From positions 186,001-250,000 of the forward strand of contig NZ_JAPNXS010000006.1 in NCBI RefSeq assembly GCF_030397575.1: a stretch of 64,000 nt of DNA, in the 5' to 3' direction. A program made the translations under genes and the position numbers. Shown in pieces: positions 19,993 through 28,699 of this stretch. Origin of the DNA: Psychromonas sp. 14N.309.X.WAT.B.A12. Its GTDB lineage: Bacteria > Pseudomonadota > Gammaproteobacteria > Enterobacterales > Psychromonadaceae. Each line of letters opens with the position of its first letter. The stretch's first letter is position 1. Under the pieces are notes generated by a model, which made no database searches, was not told the origin of the DNA, and saw only the letters and a program-made list of their open reading frames with translations.

Positions 19993-20053
19993 AATAAAAC
20001 TTATCTCAATATGACTACGTCCGTTTTCCCAATAAGCTTTTCTGAATTAATCG
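19993..20053. repeat. 61-bp dispersed repeat, copy A
   Basis: From AATAAAAC to GAATTAATC this aligns with 23239-23299 (about three quarters identical by eye), sharing CTCAATATG, TTTTCTGAAT and the same length. It marks both ends of the segment that holds the zinc-ribbon gene, purT and the outer-membrane protein gene. Confidence 0.6.
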
Positions 20054-20105
20054 CCATCTTTATCAAACGAAGATAACTATGAATTCGGATCTAGTTTCTT
20101 TTTAC

Positions 20106-20414
20106 TTAATGCCTTGGCTTATCCACTTTTTCATTTTTACCTATAAAAGTAATGAGTAAGGCAACCAAAACACCTACTAAACCGATACTTGAAAATATAA
20201 TGCTGTACTCACTTTTAATACCAAAGATGTTTAATAGACTGGTTATTAGTAATAATGTCATCCCGAGTGTTTTTATTTTCGTTAACCGCTTATTTAAGCT
20301 AAACCAACCATCACAAGATGGACATTGCTTTTCTACGTAGATGCTATTTTTATTGATGCTTTTAATATCTTTCGGGCTCATTTTTTCTTGGCAATGTGGG
20401 CACGTTACTTTCAC
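20106..20414 (-). CDS. Zinc-ribbon protein with two membrane helices
   Basis: 102 residues from a GTG at 20414. An N-terminal four-cysteine zinc ribbon, CPHC (residues 5-8) and CPSC (about 31-34), is followed by two membrane helices at about 48-68 and 74-92 and a basic tail. The frame extends upstream to 20474, but AAGGA lies 6 bases before the GTG, and a start of MKVTCPHC is typical of small zinc-ribbon proteins. I do not recognise a family with a known role. It stands alone on the minus strand. Confidence 0.6.
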   Translation of the reverse strand: MKVTCPHCQEKMSPKDIKSINKNSIYVEKQCPSCDGWFSLNKRLTKIKTLGMTLLLITSLLNIFGIKSEYSIIFSSIGLVGVLVALLITFIGKNEKVDKPRH

Positions 20415-20474
20415 TTTTAATCCTTGGGGCTTATTAATTTCAGTTAACAATCTGGTAAGGCAATAAAATATCAT

Positions 20475-20984
20475 AATTTTATATTAATCATGCCATTCAT
20501 TTAAACGCCTAGTTAAAAACATGAGCCTCTAGTCTTTGAACTAAAAAGAGTGTTTGCCTCAACACGACAAGAATAAAACCTAAAACACACAAAAGGAAAA
20601 GTATGAGACAGGCATTCTTAATCTTCTTCCTGTATTTTTCTCATCTAGCTCAAATACTTCAAGCCAGACTTTTCTTACTTTAAAGGTATCTGGTTTCTTC
20701 TATCTTTTAGCAGTTCGAAGCGTCGTTCGGTATGTTCAGCCTTCTTTTGCACGGTATAACGATAGTCATTGATTTGCTGGCTAGCAGTATCATCAAATAG
20801 AGCTACCCTGCTTTTCTAGTCGATGGGCGGAGCCAGTGGATATAGTTTGCGAAGATACGGAATAATGAGTTCCGTATGATGAAAACGGTTCTTTCTTACT
20901 ATTAATCAATGCTAGCTAAACCCTTTTTCTGCTAGAATTCAAAACTTAATATCTCATCTTTTCATCCACATAAGAGTGAATTAC
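20475..20984. other. Intergenic region before purT
   Basis: About 510 bases. I see no convincing gene. On the minus strand 20675-20815 is an uninterrupted 46-codon frame with protein-like composition (contains VALFDDTASQQINDYRY and HTERRFELLKDRR) but no start codon and a stop directly upstream, so it may be a gene remnant. The last 100 bases should hold the purT promoter; a PurR-type palindrome was not recognised. Confidence 0.4.
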
Positions 20985-22175
20985 ATGACACATCCAATTT
21001 TAGGTACGGCAACCTCGGCAAGTGCAACTAAGGCATTATTGTTAGGCTCAGGCGAATTAGGCAAAGAAGTGGCTATCGAGCTACAACGTTTTGGCATCGA
21101 AGTGATTGCTGCTGATAGCTATGCAAACGCGCCAGCAATGCAAATTGCACATCGTTCACATGTTGTCAGCATGTTAGATGGAAAACGCTTAGAAGAAATC
21201 ATTCGCTTAGAAAACCCAGACTTCATTATTCCTGAAGTAGAAGCGATTGCGACTGATACTTTGCTGGAGTTAGAGCAACAAGGTTTTAATGTTGTCCCGA
21301 CTGCGCGTGCTGCAAAATTGACCATGGATAGAGAAGGCATTCGTCGTTTAGCCGCTGAAACGTTAAGCGTAAAAACTTCACCTTACATTTTTGCTGATAC
21401 TAAAGAAGAGTATTTACAAGCCGTTAAAGAGATTGGCCAGCCTTGCGTGATTAAGCCTGTAATGAGCAGTTCAGGTAAAGGTCAAAGCGTGGTAAAAACG
21501 GATGCAGATTTAGATAACTCTTGGACTTACTCTCAAGAAGGTGGCCGTACTGGCGAAGGTCGTATCATTATTGAAGGTTTTGTTCCATTTGATTATGAAA
21601 TCACTTTGTTAACGGTTAGCGCGGTTGATGGCATACACTTTTGCGCCCCTATTGGGCATCGTCAAGAAGACGGTGATTACCGTGAGTCATGGCAGCCACA
21701 AGCAATGTCTGAAACAGCATTACAAAAAGCCCAAGCTATTGCGACAAAGGTGGTTACTGAATTAGGTGGTTTTGGTTTATTTGGGATGGAGTTTTTTGTA
21801 AAAGGTGATGAAGTTTACTTTAGCGAAGTCTCGCCTCGCCCACACGATACAGGCTTGGTGACGTTGATTTCACAGGATTTATCTGAGTTCGCTTTGCATG
21901 TGCGCGCTATTTTAGGTTTCCCTATTGGTAATATTACGCAATACGGCCCTTCGGCTTCAAGTGTTATTTTAGGTAATGGCACATCACAAGATATCCAATT
22001 TGAAGGTGTCGCCACTGCGCTAGGCAAAGTAGCAGGATCGCAGATACGTTTGTTTGCAAAACCCAATATTAATGGTGGTCGCCGTTTAGGTGTCGCGATT
22101 GCTCGTGGTGAAAATATTGAACAAGCCATTGAGAGTGCAAAATCTGTTAGTACTGCTGTAAACATTGTTTATTAA
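20985..22175 (+). CDS. purT: Formate-dependent phosphoribosylglycinamide formyltransferase
   Basis: 396 residues, an ATP-grasp enzyme that uses formate and ATP for the third step of purine synthesis, an alternative to PurN. The N-terminal [20 protein letters not shown] binds substrate. The ATP-grasp segment has [16 protein letters not shown] and the metal site [15 protein letters not shown]. The ATG at 20985 is chosen over a GTG at 20976; AAGAG is placed suitably and the family starts here. A 15-bp tandem duplication (TATTAAATAAAGGTT, 22171-22200) spans the stop codon. Confidence 0.97.
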   Translation: MTHPILGTATSASATKALLLGSGELGKEVAIELQRFGIEVIAADSYANAPAMQIAHRSHVVSMLDGKRLEEIIRLENPDFIIPEVEAIATDTLLELEQQGFNVVPTARAAKLTMDREGIRRLAAETLSVKTSPYIFADTKEEYLQAVKEIGQPCVIKPVMSSSGKGQSVVKTDADLDNSWTYSQEGGRTGEGRIIIEGFVPFDYEITLLTVSAVDGIHFCAPIGHRQEDGDYRESWQPQAMSETALQKAQAIATKVVTELGGFGLFGMEFFVKGDEVYFSEVSPRPHDTGLVTLISQDLSEFALHVRAILGFPIGNITQYGPSASSVILGNGTSQDIQFEGVATALGKVAGSQIRLFAKPNINGGRRLGVAIARGENIEQAIESAKSVSTAVNIVY

Positions 22176-22322
22176 ATAAAGGTTTATTAAATAAAGGTTT
22201 TTGCTGAACCTTGACATAGCCTTTAGCAAGCTCAGGCAAGGAGCGAATTATACAACAGCATCGTTTTATAAAAGTCGAAATCTACATAAACTAGCGTAAT
22301 TTAATAGACGATATATATCAAA

Positions 22323-22351
22323 AAAGGCAAATCAACATGATTTGCCTTTTC
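22323..22351. terminator. Bidirectional terminator between purT and the OMP gene
   Basis: Perfect 13-bp stem AAAAGGCAAATCA / TGATTTGCCTTTT with a 3-base loop and A/T runs on both sides. It lies between two convergent genes and can serve both. Confidence 0.85.
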
Positions 22352-22378
22352 GTATTTTATTAGCTTATTTTTTGGAAT

Positions 22379-22957
22379 TTAAAATTTGTATTCAAGACCA
22401 ACTGAGGCGTATTTCATATCCGTTGAAAAGTCAGAATCGCTGTCCGCGCTTTCTGCATCCAAATCATTATCATAAACGGTATAATCGACTTTAACTGCCC
22501 AGTTTTTATCTAAGTGATAACTCACCCCTACCCCTGCAAATAACCCAGTGTCATCTTCGTTTCCATCAACTCCTAGTACAGAGTAATCAGTTTCATACCA
22601 GAGCTGACCACCTTTAGCATAAATTTCGATATTGTTTGTCACTGGTAAACCTAATTTTAACCCAAGGGTATATCCATCCGTTTCTGCACTTGCAACAGTG
22701 TTTCCATAATCACCAAAATCGACGTAACTCCCCTCAACAGCAATATATTCATTCAAAGAGTAACCTACGAATAGCTGATAAGCGTCTTTATCATCATCAA
22801 ATTCGTCATCATTATCTACTCGTAAATAACCATAGTTACCACCGACATAAACACCTGCCGCATCGGAATCTGGGTTATATGCTTCTGCATGCGCCAATGT
22901 TGCAGAGCTTAAAAAACCAGTTGAAATTAATGCGTATGCTAAAATTGACTTTTTCAT
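22379..22957 (-). CDS. Outer-membrane beta-barrel protein (OmpA/OmpW-like, small)
   Basis: 192 residues. A signal peptide (MKKSILAYALISTGFLSS, cleavage after AHA, about residue 24) precedes a barrel of alternating aromatic and polar strands with GGNYGYLRV and VGLEYKF at the end; the final phenylalanine is the usual outer-membrane assembly signal. The sequence is very acidic, with D/E-rich loops, as often seen in marine bacteria. It fits the eight-stranded porin-like OmpA-N or AcfA-type families; the role is unknown. The ATG at 22957 has GGAG about 8 bases upstream, better than the upstream alternative at 22969. Confidence 0.8.
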   Translation of the reverse strand: MKKSILAYALISTGFLSSATLAHAEAYNPDSDAAGVYVGGNYGYLRVDNDDEFDDDKDAYQLFVGYSLNEYIAVEGSYVDFGDYGNTVASAETDGYTLGLKLGLPVTNNIEIYAKGGQLWYETDYSVLGVDGNEDDTGLFAGVGVSYHLDKNWAVKVDYTVYDNDLDAESADSDSDFSTDMKYASVGLEYKF

Positions 22958-23578
22958 TGTATGCTCCATAAGTGTTTTATTATTTAATACTCATACTGAA
23001 TTACTTTGTTAGTAGAGTTGCTCTTCAAGCTATTAAAGCTGTTTAAGCTGATTAAGTATTTACAAAATATGTGCCAACATTTACCCCTAAAAAAAGGGTG
23101 TTTTTCGTTCTGAAAATGTACAATTCGTTGTTTTAATGTGAATTTTTTATAATTCACTATGAAGAAATTACATACTCTAATTGCTCAAGAAAATTTTTGA
23201 ATACCCCATGTTTAGAATAAGCACCAGCAAAAAATTTCAATAAAATCTTCCTCAATATGGCTAGGTCCATTCCTCCCATTAAGTTTTTCTGAATCAATCA
23301 CTGAACTTAGCAAGGTAAGGAACCGTTGCTAGCGCTCTCCAGATGGGCGTCGGATATGAGCGGTGCTTGAGGTAGCCGTTATTGCTTTACCCCAAAGGTA
23401 TAAATCAGAAAACGATACAGGAGCCTTTTTCTTTCCTTTTTGAAGGTATAGGTTTCTTTAGCGTGAGGAAAAATAACTTGCCGACCGGACGGAACACTGA
23501 CAATAAATATAAAACAGAGGAGACGAGATCTCAGATCTCTAAATAAATGAAGACTGGGTTACCATTCAGAACAAAGTA
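22958..23578. repeat. Repeat-bearing gap: dispersed 61-bp repeat copy B and inverted CCG repeat
   Basis: About 620 bases without a gene. 23239-23299 is copy B of the 61-bp repeat at 19993. From about 23310 to 23510 the reverse complement reads like the family at 14190-14340 (GGTCGGCAAGTTA, AAAGAAAAAGGCTCC, CACCGCTCATATCCGAC). The first 250 bases, upstream of the OMP gene, are AT-rich and should hold its promoter. Confidence 0.6.
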
Positions 23579-23767
23579 TTAAAGATAACCAGATTCAAAC
23601 ACTTGTTTGATTAATGCTATGAATAGCATGGCAAATACTAAAATAGGTAAGATTTTACTGTACTTCGCTTGTTGTTTCGCATCAATAGGCTTGGCATAAC
23701 GCTCACCGAGTATCACCATCAAGGCAACAGCACCAAATAACGCAATCAAGATCCAGATAATTGTCAT
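23579..23767 (-). CDS. Small two-helix membrane protein
   Basis: 62 residues. Two hydrophobic segments (about residues 2-21 and 39-57) are separated by a short basic loop containing GERYAKPIDAKQQAKYSK. A strong ribosome site (GGGGAGAG, immediately before the ATG at 23767) supports expression. No family recognised. It is flanked by repeats on one side and an apparent small frame on the other. Confidence 0.6.
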   Translation of the reverse strand: MTIIWILIALFGAVALMVILGERYAKPIDAKQQAKYSKILPILVFAMLFIALIKQVFESGYL

Positions 23768-24140
23768 ACTCTCCCCTTAACGATTCCACTTATTGTAATA
23801 GTTACATCATGTGTTCAACATAGCATATAGATCAATGTATATGGGCATTACATCACTATGCATTAGCAAGGAGACGTTGAAAATGAGATTTTTAGATTTC
23901 AGCAAGCTAAGGAATGATGGCACTTCTAACGCCCCTCTTTCCATAATGAACTTCATGAAAACCTTTCAATTGGCCCTGTAATAGTTACAGGGTGAGCATA
24001 CCTTTAATTTTACCAATTAAAAAAATAACATTAGTAATCAACAACTTAAATATTGGCATGCAACTTGTAATGCTTCTTACTAAGAACATCGACGCAATCA
24101 CTATATTGCATTTATTCAAGCTAACTTAAGGAGTTATATT
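23768..24140. other. Gap between the small membrane gene and the CsbD gene
   Basis: 373 bases. It contains a possible 32-codon frame (23883-23981) and a hairpin CCCTGTAA / TTACAGGG (23974-23992), then AT-rich sequence before the CsbD gene with AAGGAG at its start. The promoter of the CsbD gene should be in the last 120 bases. Confidence 0.4.
23883..23981 (+). CDS. Possible small protein of 32 residues
   Basis: An ATG at 23883 is preceded by AAGGAG 9 bases upstream, an unusually good ribosome site for a random frame. The product starts MRFLDFSKLRNDG and ends FMKTFQLAL. The stop codon lies inside a hairpin stem (23974-23992). No similarity recognised. It could be a genuine small protein, a leader, or chance. 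Confidence 0.3.
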   Translation: MRFLDFSKLRNDGTSNAPLSIMNFMKTFQLAL

Positions 24141-24332
24141 ATGAATAACGACATTATGAAAGGTCAGTGGAAACAAGTTTCAGGTACTATCAAAGAGAAA
24201 TGGGGTAAGTTAACAGATGATGACTTACAAGAAATTGACGGTAACCTAGAAGTATTCCAAGGCAAAATGCAAGAAAAATACGGTATGGAAAAAGATGAAG
24301 CAGAAAAAGAGTTTAATAAGACATTCTCATAG
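24141..24332 (+). CDS. CsbD family stress-response protein
   Basis: 63 residues, matching the CsbD/YjbJ family in length and pattern (MKGQWKQVSGTIKEKWGKLTDDDL, then NLEVFQGKMQEKYG). These are small hydrophilic helical proteins, abundant and often induced by general stress; the biochemical role is not known. A perfect AAGGAG lies 9 bases before the ATG and a strong terminator follows, so it is a monocistronic, probably highly expressed gene. Confidence 0.9.
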   Translation: MNNDIMKGQWKQVSGTIKEKWGKLTDDDLQEIDGNLEVFQGKMQEKYGMEKDEAEKEFNKTFS

Positions 24333-24372
24333 GTCTTAACCTCTTATGTAATGTTTATTAAATAATTTATTC

Positions 24373-24398
24373 AAGGCCAATTCAATTGGCCTTTTTTT
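24373..24398 (+). terminator. Terminator after the CsbD gene
   Basis: Stem AAGGCCAATT / AATTGGCCTT with a minimal loop, followed by seven T. It lies 40 bases beyond the stop codon. Confidence 0.85.
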
Positions 24399-24708
24399 CA
24401 AACAATAAAATGAAGTTTTATTTTCATTAAAAGGGAGTTTGGTGTCTATAAAAAGCGCTAAAAAATCCCCCAAAAATTGAATCTAAGCTGGTATTAATCG
24501 AGCTCAAAATCTCGTCACGATTGTTAATTGACTCATTAGTATATTTTCAATACCAAAATAATTTTAAGTTTCACACAAAAATACAGTTTATAAAAAGACA
24601 CAATCAATTCAGTTCTTAATAGGTTTTATTTATCACAACTAACTAAAACTCTATTTATCAACATGTTTTATCAGTATCCAAAGGTCACAAAAAATAAGGA
24701 TAGTGTTT
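24399..24708. other. Intergenic region before gcd
   Basis: 310 AT-rich bases between the CsbD-gene terminator and gcd. I see no gene, repeat or recognisable operator. The ribosome site AAGGA for gcd is at the end. Confidence 0.5.
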
Positions 24709-27042
24709 ATGATCATTTTATCAGGGTTATTTTTTATTATAGGTTTAGCCTTATTGCTCGGCGGTGGTTGGCTAATTGCGTTGGGTGGTAGCTTATATTA
24801 TTGCTTAGCCGGAATAGCATTCATTGCGGTGTCATTATTAGTGCGTAACAAAAATGCATACGCTAACTTTATTTACGCTATTTTTTTAATGGCGACAATG
24901 GTTTGGTCAATTCTTGAATCAGGTCTCAGTTGGTGGCCTTTAGCAACTAGAATGGGACTTTTCCTAGTGTTAGCAATCCCTCTCCTCTTAATTGCTTTTG
25001 TTAAACATCGTCGCGGTTGGATATTTTTATTGCCCGTCTGGTTAGCGACCAGTGCCACTACTCTTTCCCCTTTAATGGTTACATCCCCGACAACGGTAGA
25101 GGGTCAATTACCGCGAGCTGTTAGTATGCCCTTTTCAAGTGATGTAGATGAAAGTGATTGGAATGCTTATGGTAGAAGCAATTTGGGGCAACGATTTTCT
25201 CCTTTGGCTAACATTACACCTGAGAATGTCGATCAATTACAATTGGCTTGGCAATATCAAACAGGTGATAAAAAAGGCCCTAAAGATGTAGGCGAAACCA
25301 CTTATGAAGCAACCCCACTTAAAATAGGTAATGCACTTTACCTTTGTACGCCTCATAATTGGCTTATTGCTTTAAATGCAGATACAGGTGAAGAGCAATG
25401 GGTTTACGACGCCAAAGTACCCGCTGAAAGTCAGCGCCAGCATCAAACTTGTCGTGGAGTTTCTTATTTACCACCAAGTGATAGTAAACCACTTCCTGAT
25501 GTTCAAACCATTTCAACACCTTCAGAAAATCTAAGCGCATTACAATGCGATGCACAATTATTTTTACCCACATCAGATGCACGTCTTATCGCAGTTGACC
25601 CTGTCACAGGAGCGCGCTGTGCTAACTTTGCCGAGAACGGAGAGTTAGATTTAATGCACAATATGCCATTTAAACAATCTGGTTATTATTATTCAACGTC
25701 GCCTCCATTAGTAGCAGGTGGTGTAGTCATCGTGGCTGGTTCAGTAAATGATAATTACGATATTAATTCGCCTTCTGGTGTGATCCGAGCTTATGACGTG
25801 AAGACGGGGGAGTTAATGTGGAACTGGGATTCAGGAAAGCCAAATAAAACAGCACCAATTGGGGAAGATGAGCTATATGCAACTAGCTCACCAAATAGCT
25901 GGTCTGTTGCGAGTGCAGATGAGGAGTTAGGATTAGCTTATTTCCCAATGGGTAACCGAACTCCCGATCAACTAGGTATATACCGCACACCTGCTGAAGA
26001 AAAATATGCAACATCTGTTGTGGCATTGAGTCTTAAAACAGGTCAAGTCGCTTGGGTTCAACAGTTTGTTCATCATGATTTATGGGATATGGATACGCCT
26101 GCTCAACCTTCTTTATTAGATCTAGACACTGAAACAGGAAAACAACCCGCTTTGGTAATTCCAACCAAGCAAGGCGATATTTATGTGCTTAATAGAGCGA
26201 CAGGTGAAGCTATATTGCCGATCACCGAAGAAGCTGCTCCACAAGGTGCGATTGTTGGAGATCACACAGCTAAAACTCAACCGACTTCTGCTTTATCTTT
26301 TAAACCAGAAAAATTAACAGAATCGGATATGTGGGGAGCAACGCCATTAGACCAGTTAATATGCAGAATTAACTTTAAAAAATTACGCTATGAGGGGCGT
26401 TACACACCACCATCAGAACAAGGCTCAATTATATATCCAGGTAACTTTGGTGTATTCAACTGGGGCAGTATTGCAATAGATCCTAAACGTCAGCAATTAT
26501 TTGGAATGCCTCTTTACCTTGCTTTTACATCAACATTAGTGCCCAAAGAGGGACTCGATTTAAGTGGTTCAAATAAAGGGGAACAAGGGGTTAATTCAAA
26601 TGAAGGGGCTGATTATGCTGTAGATTTAAAACCATTCCTTTCTCCACTGGGCATTCCCTGCCAACAACCTCCTTGGGGATTTGTAGCTGGTGCAAACCTT
26701 AAAACTGGTCAGACGGTTTGGAAACATAAGAATGGCACTATTGAAGATATGACGCCACTTAAACTGCCAATTGAAATGGGTGTACCTGGTATTGGTGGTC
26801 CAATTATTACTGATAGCGGCATCGTATTTATGGCGGCGACGGTTGATAATTACTTGCGAGCTTACAACCTATCCGATGGTAAGGAGCTGTGGAAAGCGCG
26901 ATTACCAGCAGGTGGGCAAGCCACTCCAATGACCTATTTAAACAGTAAAGGTGAACAAATGGTCGTGCAAGTTGCAGGTGGTCATGGTTCTATTGGAACA
27001 ACAATTGGTGATTATGTTATTGCTTATAAACTAAAGAAATAG
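24709..27042 (+). CDS. gcd: Membrane-bound PQQ-dependent glucose dehydrogenase
   Basis: 777 residues (E. coli Gcd 796). It oxidises glucose and other aldoses to lactones at the periplasmic face and passes electrons to ubiquinone. Five membrane helices (about residues 1-125) precede an eight-bladed quinoprotein propeller starting at about 150 (DWNAYGRSNLGQRFSPL). It contains HHDLWDMDTPAQPSL, the region of the catalytic Asp in E. coli, and ends with the conserved GGQATPMTY and GGHGSIGT. The ATG at 24709 is chosen because AAGGA lies 8 bases before it; the GTG at 24703 is too close. No PQQ synthesis genes are in the window, so cofactor supply is not shown. Confidence 0.95.
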   Translation: MIILSGLFFIIGLALLLGGGWLIALGGSLYYCLAGIAFIAVSLLVRNKNAYANFIYAIFLMATMVWSILESGLSWWPLATRMGLFLVLAIPLLLIAFVKHRRGWIFLLPVWLATSATTLSPLMVTSPTTVEGQLPRAVSMPFSSDVDESDWNAYGRSNLGQRFSPLANITPENVDQLQLAWQYQTGDKKGPKDVGETTYEATPLKIGNALYLCTPHNWLIALNADTGEEQWVYDAKVPAESQRQHQTCRGVSYLPPSDSKPLPDVQTISTPSENLSALQCDAQLFLPTSDARLIAVDPVTGARCANFAENGELDLMHNMPFKQSGYYYSTSPPLVAGGVVIVAGSVNDNYDINSPSGVIRAYDVKTGELMWNWDSGKPNKTAPIGEDELYATSSPNSWSVASADEELGLAYFPMGNRTPDQLGIYRTPAEEKYATSVVALSLKTGQVAWVQQFVHHDLWDMDTPAQPSLLDLDTETGKQPALVIPTKQGDIYVLNRATGEAILPITEEAAPQGAIVGDHTAKTQPTSALSFKPEKLTESDMWGATPLDQLICRINFKKLRYEGRYTPPSEQGSIIYPGNFGVFNWGSIAIDPKRQQLFGMPLYLAFTSTLVPKEGLDLSGSNKGEQGVNSNEGADYAVDLKPFLSPLGIPCQQPPWGFVAGANLKTGQTVWKHKNGTIEDMTPLKLPIEMGVPGIGGPIITDSGIVFMAATVDNYLRAYNLSDGKELWKARLPAGGQATPMTYLNSKGEQMVVQVAGGHGSIGTTIGDYVIAYKLKK

Positions 27043-27390
27043 CAATAGCCAAGGGCTAAATATAACTCAAGAATGCTGGGTTATATTTAGTCTATTTATA
27101 TGGGCTATGCGTTAAAAAGGTACTTATTCTTTTATCTCAAAGGAATAGCATCAAAATTGTTACAGGTGCCTTTTTCTGTAGATTAATTAAAGCGATACAT
27201 TACTAGGGAGACCGTAGGAATAAGTTACTCTTCCCCCTCAAAAGACATCAACAATCCCAAACAATAAAATAACAATCCGCATTATATTGTTGATATAAAT
27301 AGTTTATGTTATTAAATATGTTCAAAGCCTAATTAAACGCATTATCGAGTTAAGAGTAGGCCTCTCTCTATTTAGAACATAAGGATGATT
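27043..27390. other. Intergenic region gcd - AEC permease gene
   Basis: 348 bases. Apart from the gcd terminator hairpin I see no gene or repeat. The sequence before 27390 is AT-rich and contains AAGGA as the ribosome site of the permease gene. Confidence 0.5.
27058..27088 (+). terminator. Probable terminator after gcd
   Basis: Stem AAATATAACTC / GGGTTATATTT around a 9-base loop, 15 bases beyond the gcd stop. The stem is AT-rich but long, and it is followed by AT-rich sequence rather than a clean T run. Confidence 0.5.
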
Positions 27391-28269
27391 ATGTTTGCAC
27401 AAGTTGTTGGGATACTTTTTCCTGTTTTTGCGATAACTCTTGTTGGATTTTTTATTGGCCGCTGGTTAAAACCAGACTTCAAACCAATCAATCGCATCAA
27501 TATGGATGTACTTGTTCCTGCACTTGTATTCTCATCTTTAGCAGTAATGCCAATGGAAATGGGACAACTCCCATTAATTACCGCATCAGTTGTCGCTGTA
27601 TTATTACCTGGCCTATTAATGGTCCCTATTTGCAAAGTTTTTAAGTTAAATTTTAAAATTTGGGCACCGTCGAATATGTTCAGAAATAGCGGTAACTTAG
27701 CTATTCCTTTGTTTACCTATACTTTTGGGGATACCGCACTTGCCCCCGCTGTATTGCTTTTTGTTATCTCATCCTGCGCACACCTTAGTATCGGCATCGC
27801 TTTATTAAGTGATGGGAGCCCTATTAAAAAGATGCTGACTATGCCGGTATTTTTAGCGGCTTTGTTAGGGTTAGTATTAAATCTTAGTGGCGTTGGCATA
27901 TGGAAACCGCTTTATGATGCCACCCATTTACTCGGCGGCGCTTCTATCCCGATTATGCTGTTATCACTTGGCTCTCAGATGTGTAATATTCGCCTTAGTG
28001 GTTTAAAGGTTGGGATTATGTGTACGGTATTGTCATTTGTTACAGGTGCAATTGCCTTTATAGCAATCTATCTATTTATCCCGTTACCAACACTACATTT
28101 ACAAATGTTGCTTTTGTTTACTATGCTACCACCAGCGGTGATGAATTATATGCTCGCAGAAAGATTTAATATTGGGCCAGAAAAAGTGGCATCGATGGTG
28201 TTATTCAGCAATTTTTTCAGCATTATCACGCTTCCTATTGTGCTGGTTATAGCTTTGTCACTAGGCTAA
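27391..28269 (+). CDS. AEC family permease (auxin-efflux-carrier fold)
   Basis: 292 residues with about ten membrane helices in a five-plus-five layout, matching bacterial AEC transporters (MdcF, YfdV type). Conserved features include FRNSGNLAIPL in the first half (discontinuous helix with N and P) and LPPAVMNYMLAERF in the second half. The family moves organic anions such as malonate, malate or oxalate; the substrate here cannot be told. The second ATG (27391) is chosen because AAGGA stands 5 bases before it. A small membrane gene follows after 41 bases and may be co-transcribed. Confidence 0.88.
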   Translation: MFAQVVGILFPVFAITLVGFFIGRWLKPDFKPINRINMDVLVPALVFSSLAVMPMEMGQLPLITASVVAVLLPGLLMVPICKVFKLNFKIWAPSNMFRNSGNLAIPLFTYTFGDTALAPAVLLFVISSCAHLSIGIALLSDGSPIKKMLTMPVFLAALLGLVLNLSGVGIWKPLYDATHLLGGASIPIMLLSLGSQMCNIRLSGLKVGIMCTVLSFVTGAIAFIAIYLFIPLPTLHLQMLLLFTMLPPAVMNYMLAERFNIGPEKVASMVLFSNFFSIITLPIVLVIALSLG

Positions 28270-28310
28270 AAGGTGATCGTAAAATGGTTGTTATAACCTA
28301 TGGGGGATAA

Positions 28311-28580
28311 ATGGACTTTATTGCATTGATTATAACTGTGCCAACGCTAGTCATCGGGATCAACCTTATTTCTTGCATTCTATTTAAACGAATTTTTGTA
28401 TTTGGGCACCATCTTAAGATCAACAAAAATATGAGTATTGCTGAGTTAAAAATGCAAGTTAACAAGCCATTTATATTCGGTAACTGGTATCGTAAAGGTG
28501 AAGCAAATTATGCTCGCGCAGTTTTTTCGAATACGCTTCTCTTCGCTGCTCTTTTCTTGATAACAGCGGTACTCACATAA
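28311..28580 (+). CDS. Small membrane protein of unknown function
   Basis: 89 residues with hydrophobic segments at about 3-25 and 70-88 and a soluble middle that contains MSIAELKMQVNKPFIFGNWYRKGEANYARAV. GGGGGA directly precedes the ATG, a strong ribosome site. It lies 41 bases after the AEC permease gene on the same strand, so a shared transcript is likely. No family recognised. Confidence 0.65.
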   Translation: MDFIALIITVPTLVIGINLISCILFKRIFVFGHHLKINKNMSIAELKMQVNKPFIFGNWYRKGEANYARAVFSNTLLFAALFLITAVLT

Positions 28581-28699
28581 ATTAATACGAATACCACTTC
28601 AACAATATCTAGCTGAATAACTGACCGCTAAGCTGGCGTTGCCCATTAACAATGGGCTATTAAGCTTTGTTCAGTTACCACTGATTTGGGATCAACGAA

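Noticed and set aside
22636-22971. Plus-strand frame of 111 codons over the outer-membrane protein gene
   Set aside because: The minus-strand gene has a signal peptide, a ribosome site and a C-terminal Phe; the plus frame is a His-rich shadow.
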